The position numbers and the translations under genes were made by a program. Positions 59,406 to 64,000 of a stretch of DNA of 64,000 nt are shown here, one piece after another. Source of the stretch: Sphingobium chungbukense (lineage in GTDB: Bacteria; Pseudomonadota; Alphaproteobacteria; Sphingomonadales; Sphingomonadaceae). Below the pieces are notes generated by a model that saw only the letters and a program-made list of their open reading frames with translations, did no database searches and had not been told where the DNA came from. How positions within the stretch are numbered: position 1 is the stretch's first letter; every line of letters starts with the position of its first letter. Location: NCBI RefSeq assembly GCF_001005725.1, contig NZ_LBIC01000005.1, positions 174,001 to 238,000 of the forward strand, in the 5' to 3' direction.

Positions 59406-60140
59406 TCAGGCGGGCGTCCCGTTGCCCCATGTCATCGCGCCCATGGCCTTGCGTTGTTGCAGCGTCTCCGTCTCGATCGCCAGCGCATCGGCCAGCGTGC
59501 CTTCCGTTCCGCGATCGACGACGCTCTTGGACATGCGGATGAGACCGGGATCGTGCGCGGCGATCGCTGCGGCAATTTCCATGGCTCTCGGCAGCAGCTC
59601 CTCAGCCCGCAGAAGTTCGTTCACCAGGCCCACGCGCAAAGCGGTGGCGGCATCGATCGGCTGGCAGCTCAATATCATCTGGCGGGCGAAGCGCGCGCCC
59701 ACGGCGCGGGGCAGGCGCGCGCCCATGCCGCTACCTGAAAGTGCGCCGATTTTCGCATGGGTATCGGCAAATCGGGCATTTTCGCTGGCCAGGATGAAGT
59801 CGCAACCCAGCGCCAGTTCAAGGCCGCCGGTATAGGCGGCACCCCCGACGGCGGCGATCATGGGCTTGCCGAGATGCGGAACACGCTGGATCAGGGCCGT
59901 CACGCTGTGGCGCGGTGCATCGGGGGCCGAGAAGGTCTTGAGGTCCAGTCCGGCGCAGAAGGCCGGCGGTGCGCCCGTCAACACGCCCACCCGCCAGCGG
60001 TCGTCGCGGGTGAAGGCGTCGAAGGCGGCGTTCATGGCGTCGAGCAGGGCGAGATCGATCGCATTGCGCTGTGCCGGGCGGTTCATCGTCAGCAGCAATA
60101 TGCCTTCGCCGGCTTCCTCGGCGAGCAGTATGTCGTTCAT
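59406..60140 (-). CDS. Enoyl-CoA hydratase/isomerase
   Basis: 244 residues, slightly short for the family. LLTMNRPAQRNAIDLALLDA, LTGAPPAFCAGLDLKTFSAP and AVGGAAYTGGLELALGCDFI are crotonase blocks. The usual catalytic Glu position reads GALSGSGMGARLPRAVG with no acidic residue, so hydration by the standard mechanism is doubtful and an isomerase or other crotonase reaction is possible. Its start overlaps the epoxide hydrolase stop (ATGA), in a two-gene operon. Confidence 0.88.
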   Translation of the reverse strand: MNDILLAEEAGEGILLLTMNRPAQRNAIDLALLDAMNAAFDAFTRDDRWRVGVLTGAPPAFCAGLDLKTFSAPDAPRHSVTALIQRVPHLGKPMIAAVGGAAYTGGLELALGCDFILASENARFADTHAKIGALSGSGMGARLPRAVGARFARQMILSCQPIDAATALRVGLVNELLRAEELLPRAMEIAAAIAAHDPGLIRMSKSVVDRGTEGTLADALAIETETLQQRKAMGAMTWGNGTPA

Positions 60141-61255
60141 ATCCGGCTCTCGAAAAAGGCGATGACATCGCGGGCGAATGCCTGGGGTTCCTCCATCGCC
60201 GCGAAATGCCCGCCCGCGTCCATCTTCGTCATCCGCACCACATTATATTGGCGTTCGGCCAGCGCGCGGCTGGGCATGGGATAAAATTCGCCGGGGAAAT
60301 GGGCGAGCGCGGTGGGAACCGGCACCGGGCCAGCCGCCAACGTGTCGCCATTCAGGCCGTAATACATCCAGATCGACGACATGACAGTGTCGGTGACCAG
60401 ATAGGACATGAGATTGGTGATCAGATGATCCTTGTCGAACCGGCTCTCTATATCGCCCTTGGTGTCGCCCCATCGCCAGAATTTCTCGACCACCCAGGCC
60501 GCCCAGCCGACCGGATTGTCGTGCAGCGCAAGGCCGATCGTCTGCGGTTTGGTGGCCTGTTCGTGATGATAGCCGCTTTCCACCTCCATCACCGCGCGGA
60601 CCTGCGCCCAATAGTCGAGCAGTTCCGCGTCGGCATGGGCATCCGGCGGCGGCGCCATGAAGAAATTGAGATGGATCGCCGCCACGACATCGGCATGGCT
60701 GATGCCCAATTGCGTCGTCACCGCCGATCCCCAGTCGCCCCCCTGCGCGAAGAAGCGCGGATAGCCCAGCACGTCCACCATCAAGACGCGCCACAAGGCG
60801 GCGACGCGGGCCGGGCCGATCGGCCGCGGCGGCCGGCCCGACCAGCCATAGCCGGGCAGCGATGGGACGACGACGGAAAATCCCGCCTCCACCAGCAGCG
60901 GGATCGCCTTCTGGAACTCCACCACCGATCCCGGCCATCCATGCGTCAGCAGGATCGGCGGCTTGTGCGGATCGCTGCCCCGCACATGATGGAAATGAAT
61001 GGGGATGCCGTCGATCTCCGCCATGAACTGAGGCCAGCGGTTGAGCTTCTCCTCCTCCCGGCGCCAGTCATATGTGGTGCGCCAATAATCGACCAGCTCG
61101 GCCAGATAGCGCGCATCCATGCCGTATTTCCACTGGTCGGGATCGTCGGGCATATAGCCGATGCGACTGTCCGCCAGCCTATGTTGGATACGATCGAGCA
61201 CGGGCTGCGGCACGTCGATGCGGAAGGGGGTAGGGGTCAAAGGGCCTCTCCTCAA
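60137..61255 (-). CDS. Epoxide hydrolase (EHN-domain type)
   Basis: 372 residues. An N-terminal EHN region (FRIDVPQPVLDRIQHRLADS, then YMPDDPDQW) is followed by an alpha/beta hydrolase: oxyanion HGWPGSVVEF, nucleophile Asp in QGGDWGSAVTTQLG and His in DAGGHFAAMEEP. The family opens epoxides to diols, with some members acting as juvenile-hormone or other ester hydrolases. The start is the ATG at 61255, whose next codons contain AGGAG, so a TTG start near 61240 is also possible. First gene of a pair with a crotonase. Confidence 0.9.
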   Translation of the reverse strand: MRRGPLTPTPFRIDVPQPVLDRIQHRLADSRIGYMPDDPDQWKYGMDARYLAELVDYWRTTYDWRREEEKLNRWPQFMAEIDGIPIHFHHVRGSDPHKPPILLTHGWPGSVVEFQKAIPLLVEAGFSVVVPSLPGYGWSGRPPRPIGPARVAALWRVLMVDVLGYPRFFAQGGDWGSAVTTQLGISHADVVAAIHLNFFMAPPPDAHADAELLDYWAQVRAVMEVESGYHHEQATKPQTIGLALHDNPVGWAAWVVEKFWRWGDTKGDIESRFDKDHLITNLMSYLVTDTVMSSIWMYYGLNGDTLAAGPVPVPTALAHFPGEFYPMPSRALAERQYNVVRMTKMDAGGHFAAMEEPQAFARDVIAFFESRI

Positions 61256-61410
61256 TGATCCGCCGATTCATAATCGCTCTGTTCCGCGCCCGAATATCCA
61301 CGGATGGATACATCACAGTCATGATCGGATTCCCGCTGGTCATGACGGGCGAAGAGGCGGGTGGTACGATGACGTATCCTGAATGGAACCGAACGAAGAA
61401 GGGGACGCCA

Positions 61411-62259
61411 GTGGGCATCGTCATACGCTATCCACGCATCGATTTTTCGAAGGTGCGCGCGCATTGGGCGCCCAATATCGCCTTCGCCCAGTTCCAGAAC
61501 GCGACCTCGATCATTCCTGCGCCGGTCGAACCCTGGCTGATCAAGGTGCTGAACATCGCGATGGAACGGCTGCCCGCCGGTTCGGAGCAACTGCGGGAGG
61601 ACATGGCCGCCTTCGTCGGCCAGGAATCGCAGCATTACCGCCAGCATCAGAAGTTCAACAAGGTGATCGCGGCGCAGGGCTATCCCCGGCTGGCCGAGTT
61701 CGAGAAGAAGCTGGCCGACGATCTGGACGCGTTCCTGAAGAACCGCTCGCTCAAATTCATGCTGGCCTATGCCGATGGCTTCGAATCACTGGGCGCGGTG
61801 CAGGGCGGCATCTGGTTCGAGCGGATGGATGCGCTGATCGAAGGCGCCGACGCCAATGCCGTGGCGTTCTGGAAATGGCATATGGCCGAAGAGTTCGAGC
61901 ATCGGGAGGTCTGCTTCCAGATCTATCACCGGATTTACAGTCGCGGCCTGTGGGGCAAGATCTGGAACGGCTATTTCTACCGCGTCTATGGCTGCCTCTA
62001 CGCCATGGTTCATTTGCGGGGTTTCATGGACCGCATGTTCTCCTACCTGATCGAGCAGGACAAGAAGAGCATGACGCCCGCCGAACAAGCCGCACTCGAT
62101 CGCGACATCAAGGCGCTCAACAATTTTCAGCTCAGGGTCTTTTTCCCGCAACTGCTCAAGAATTTGCTGCCCTGGTACGATCCGGGGAAAAAGCCGACCC
62201 CTCCCGGGCTGTTCGATTTTCTCCGCCAGTTCGAAAAATCGGGACCGGCGGAGACCTGA
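61411..62259 (+). CDS. Metal-dependent hydrolase-like protein (PF10118 type)
   Basis: 282 residues from a GTG at 61411 that has AAGGGGA ahead and gives the family-like opening VIRYPRIDFSKVRAHWAPN. ATGs further upstream (61369, 61255) are possible. The helical domain has repeated acid/His clusters: FVGQESQHYRQHQKFNKVI, then WKWHMAEEFEHREVCFQIYH, resembling diiron-type ligands (E..H..H and E..EH..E). Members are called predicted metal-dependent hydrolases without proven activity. The pattern would equally fit a ferritin-like diiron protein. Confidence 0.8.
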   Translation: MGIVIRYPRIDFSKVRAHWAPNIAFAQFQNATSIIPAPVEPWLIKVLNIAMERLPAGSEQLREDMAAFVGQESQHYRQHQKFNKVIAAQGYPRLAEFEKKLADDLDAFLKNRSLKFMLAYADGFESLGAVQGGIWFERMDALIEGADANAVAFWKWHMAEEFEHREVCFQIYHRIYSRGLWGKIWNGYFYRVYGCLYAMVHLRGFMDRMFSYLIEQDKKSMTPAEQAALDRDIKALNNFQLRVFFPQLLKNLLPWYDPGKKPTPPGLFDFLRQFEKSGPAET

Positions 62260-62269
62260 GGGACAGGCC

Positions 62270-63235
62270 CTACGCCGCCGGTTGAGGCGCGCTGGCGCGG
62301 TCGAGCAGGGCGAGATGCTCGTCCGACAGGACAATATCCGCCGCATCGAGCAGATCGTCGAGCTGGGCGATGCTGGTCGCGCTGACGATCGGCGCGGTGA
62401 CGCCCGGCTGCGCGATCAGCCAGGCGATGGCGACCTTTGCCGGGGTTGCGCCGGTCCGCGCCGCCACCTCGTCCAGCGCGTCGAGGATGGCGAGCCCGCG
62501 CGGCGTCAGATAATGGGCGACCATCCCGCCGCGCATGCGGCCCTCCAGATCGGCCTGCGAGCGATATTTGCCGGACAGGAATCCGCTGGCCAGGCCGAAA
62601 TAGGGCACCACGCCCATGCCATGGCGCTGGACGATCGGCAGCAGCACGCTTTCGAACGGTTCCCGATCATGCAGATTATAGCCGGGTTGCAGTACCTCAT
62701 AGCGCGCAAGGCCCTGGTCGCGCGACACGGTCAGCGCTTCTTCCAGCAGCGGCACCGGATAATGGGATGCGCCCAATATCCGCACCTTGCCGCTCTTCAC
62801 CAGCCGGTCGAACGCGTGCATCGTTTCCTCCTGCGGCGTGTCCGGGTCGGCGATATGCGCGAAATAGACGTCGATATGGTCGGTCTGGAGACGGCGAAGG
62901 CTGTCCTCCACCGCTGCCTCGATATTGGCCGCCGAAAGCCCGCGCCGCGCCTGCCATTCGCCTACCTTGGTGGAAATGGCAAGCGCGTCGCGGCGGCCGG
63001 TCTTTGCGATCCAGCGCCCGATGATCTCCTCCGACAGCGCGCCGTTGGGACCGGGCTTTCCGGTCATGCTGTGATGCGGATAGCAATCGGCGGTATCGAC
63101 CGCGTTGAAGCCGCGTTCGACGAAGCGGTCCAAGAGGCGGTGGGCGTCGGCCTCGTTGCAGTTGAGGCCAAAGATGTTCGTGCCCAGCATGATGGGCGCG
63201 ATGGAAATGTCCGTCGACAAGGGGCGGCGTTGCAT
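62270..63235 (-). CDS. Aldo/keto reductase
   Basis: 321 residues. The ATG at 63235 is preceded by GAGAGGAA; a TTG two codons earlier is not needed. AKR barrel with Asp and Tyr of NAVDTADCYPHHSM, Lys in ISTKVGEW and His in VYFAHIADPDTP (the tetrad positions), and the C-terminal TPAKVAIAWLIAQPGVTAPI. It reduces a carbonyl with NADPH. It lies 2 bases after the NmrA-like gene on the minus strand and probably shares its transcript. Confidence 0.9.
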   Translation of the reverse strand: MQRRPLSTDISIAPIMLGTNIFGLNCNEADAHRLLDRFVERGFNAVDTADCYPHHSMTGKPGPNGALSEEIIGRWIAKTGRRDALAISTKVGEWQARRGLSAANIEAAVEDSLRRLQTDHIDVYFAHIADPDTPQEETMHAFDRLVKSGKVRILGASHYPVPLLEEALTVSRDQGLARYEVLQPGYNLHDREPFESVLLPIVQRHGMGVVPYFGLASGFLSGKYRSQADLEGRMRGGMVAHYLTPRGLAILDALDEVAARTGATPAKVAIAWLIAQPGVTAPIVSATSIAQLDDLLDAADIVLSDEHLALLDRASAPQPAA

Positions 63236-63237
63236 CG

Positions 63238-64000
63238 TCAATTCCTCTCATTGTCTTCTTGGGCACCGATGTCGATCATGTCGGCATGGCGTCGCGCCCA
63301 ATCGGTGAAACTCGTGGGTTCTATGCCCCAGTCCAACATTTCCTCGGGCCGCGCGGGATAGTTGACGATGTTCATCCACTCCTGCGTGCGAACCCAGCCG
63401 TCATGCTGGCCACGGGCAATCAAGGCGTCGGCGTTCCAGCTTTCAGAGACGAGCTTCCGTCCCTTGACCGTGGCCAGCACGCCGGCGATTTCCGGCAAGG
63501 TCAGCAGGTCGCCCGCCAATTCGATGATCTGCCCGGCAAAGGCAGGCGGCGCCTCGAACGCGGCGCAGGCCATGCGCGCAATATCATCGGCGGCGATCAG
63601 CACCATCGGCGTTTCGGGCGCAAGGGCGGTGCGGATCGCGCCCTGCGCCAGATCGGGGAACATCCACGCCGCCTTCGGCATGGCGAAATTGTCCATCATG
63701 AAGGCGGGGCGCAAAATGGTGTGAACGCGAAAGCCCGCATCGCCCACAATGGCTTCCGCGTCTTCCTTGCTCTCCCAATAATTGCGTTCCCAGCGGCCCT
63801 CCGCCCAGCCTTCCATGCTGCGGAACGCGCCGCTGTTGGACACGGAGCTATGCACGACATGGCGGACATTTTCGGCGCGCGCCGCATCGATCAGCGCACG
63901 TGCCTGCATCCGTTCGCCGTCGCGCTCGGCGCCGGGAGCGGTCTGGACGGAGAAAAGGGCATCCACACCGGAAAGGGCGGTCCGCAGCGAGGCGCTATCC
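63238..64000 (-). CDS. NmrA/NAD(P)-binding family protein (N-terminus beyond window)
   Basis: The frame runs off the right edge, so about 253 C-terminal residues are seen. SGVDALFSVQTAPGAERDGE and VRHVVHSSVSNSGAFRSM match the middle of NmrA/atypical SDR proteins (Ser-Val-Ser-Asn), followed by ILRPAFMMDNF and PMVLIAADDIARMACAAFE. The N-terminal GxxGxxG motif would be outside. Atypical SDRs act as isomerases, reductases or redox sensors. Co-transcribed with the aldo/keto reductase. Confidence 0.85.
   Translation of the reverse strand, partial: DSASLRTALSGVDALFSVQTAPGAERDGERMQARALIDAARAENVRHVVHSSVSNSGAFRSMEGWAEGRWERNYWESKEDAEAIVGDAGFRVHTILRPAFMMDNFAMPKAAWMFPDLAQGAIRTALAPETPMVLIAADDIARMACAAFEAPPAFAGQIIELAGDLLTLPEIAGVLATVKGRKLVSESWNADALIARGQHDGWVRTQEWMNIVNYPARPEEMLDWGIEPTSFTDWARRHADMIDIGAQEDNERN

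Overview
The window looks like the chromosome of a sphingomonad (Sphingobium/Novosphingobium/Sphingomonas type alphaproteobacterium). This rests on high G+C, frequent ATA-TTG codon pairs, a TonB-dependent receptor of the sphingomonad type, a pyruvate dehydrogenase E1 pair whose beta subunit carries its own lipoyl domain, and a dense set of short-chain dehydrogenases (SDRs), CoA transferases, enoyl-CoA hydratases and old-yellow enzymes. No rRNA, tRNA, CRISPR array or replication origin was seen.

Layout. 1-450: the end of a sensor kinase. 464-697: a small palindromic mobile repeat. 766-4631: a TonB receptor and a secreted EEP-fold phosphoesterase, both on the minus strand. 4867-9447: a tightly coupled glycan-type operon (polysaccharide-deacetylase-like protein, two GT4 glycosyltransferases, a membrane protein, a DUF2141 protein). 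9709-14647: a PilZ/helix-turn-helix fusion, an MFS transporter, a CPA1 antiporter and a LysR regulator divergent from pdhA-pdhB (14763-17209). 17367-19930: a flavoprotein divergent from a small ORF and an ABC-type substrate-binding lipoprotein.

From about 20.2 kb to the right edge lies a large accessory catabolic region made of short operons. Unit A (20815-25022) is SDR-SDR-degenerate SDR-VOC-OYE. Unit B (26363-29927), next to a GntR/FCD regulator, is SDR-SDR-SDR-SMP30 lactonase. Unit C (29988-35774) is a UGSC-family (CGSC) protein, its overlapping partner, acyl-CoA ligase, CmcJ-like protein, CaiB-type CoA transferase and TIM-barrel isomerase. Unit D (36341-38520) is Zn alcohol dehydrogenase and sulfotransferase, divergent from a [2Fe-2S] ferredoxin. 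Unit E (41153-45803) is enoyl-CoA hydratase, OYE, SnoaL-like protein, SDR and a Tat-exported DUF1214-like protein. It is followed by thiolase, alpha/beta hydrolase, Gfo/Idh dehydrogenase, D-aminoacylase-like amidohydrolase, two TetR regulators, TesB thioesterase, MFS transporter, TauD-type dioxygenase, ACMSD-type amidohydrolase, epoxide hydrolase, two more enoyl-CoA hydratases, aldo/keto reductase and an NmrA-like protein. Together they can be read as uptake, ring or side-chain oxidation and reduction, CoA activation and beta-oxidation-like shortening of a complex, probably cyclic and oxygenated, substrate. The substrate cannot be named from sequence alone, and neither a P450, a Rieske oxygenase nor an acyl-CoA dehydrogenase lies in the window.

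Between units D and the next CoA transferase sit three abutting mobile elements (38524-39691), each bounded by a TA dinucleotide: an IS5-family insertion sequence and two non-coding miniature elements. The region also carries several strong regulatory palindromes. The most notable are a 34-bp promoter-operator block present twice (20151-20184 and 36279-36312) and a TTGCATG-type operator shared by units B and C, probably read by the GntR regulator encoded between units A and B.
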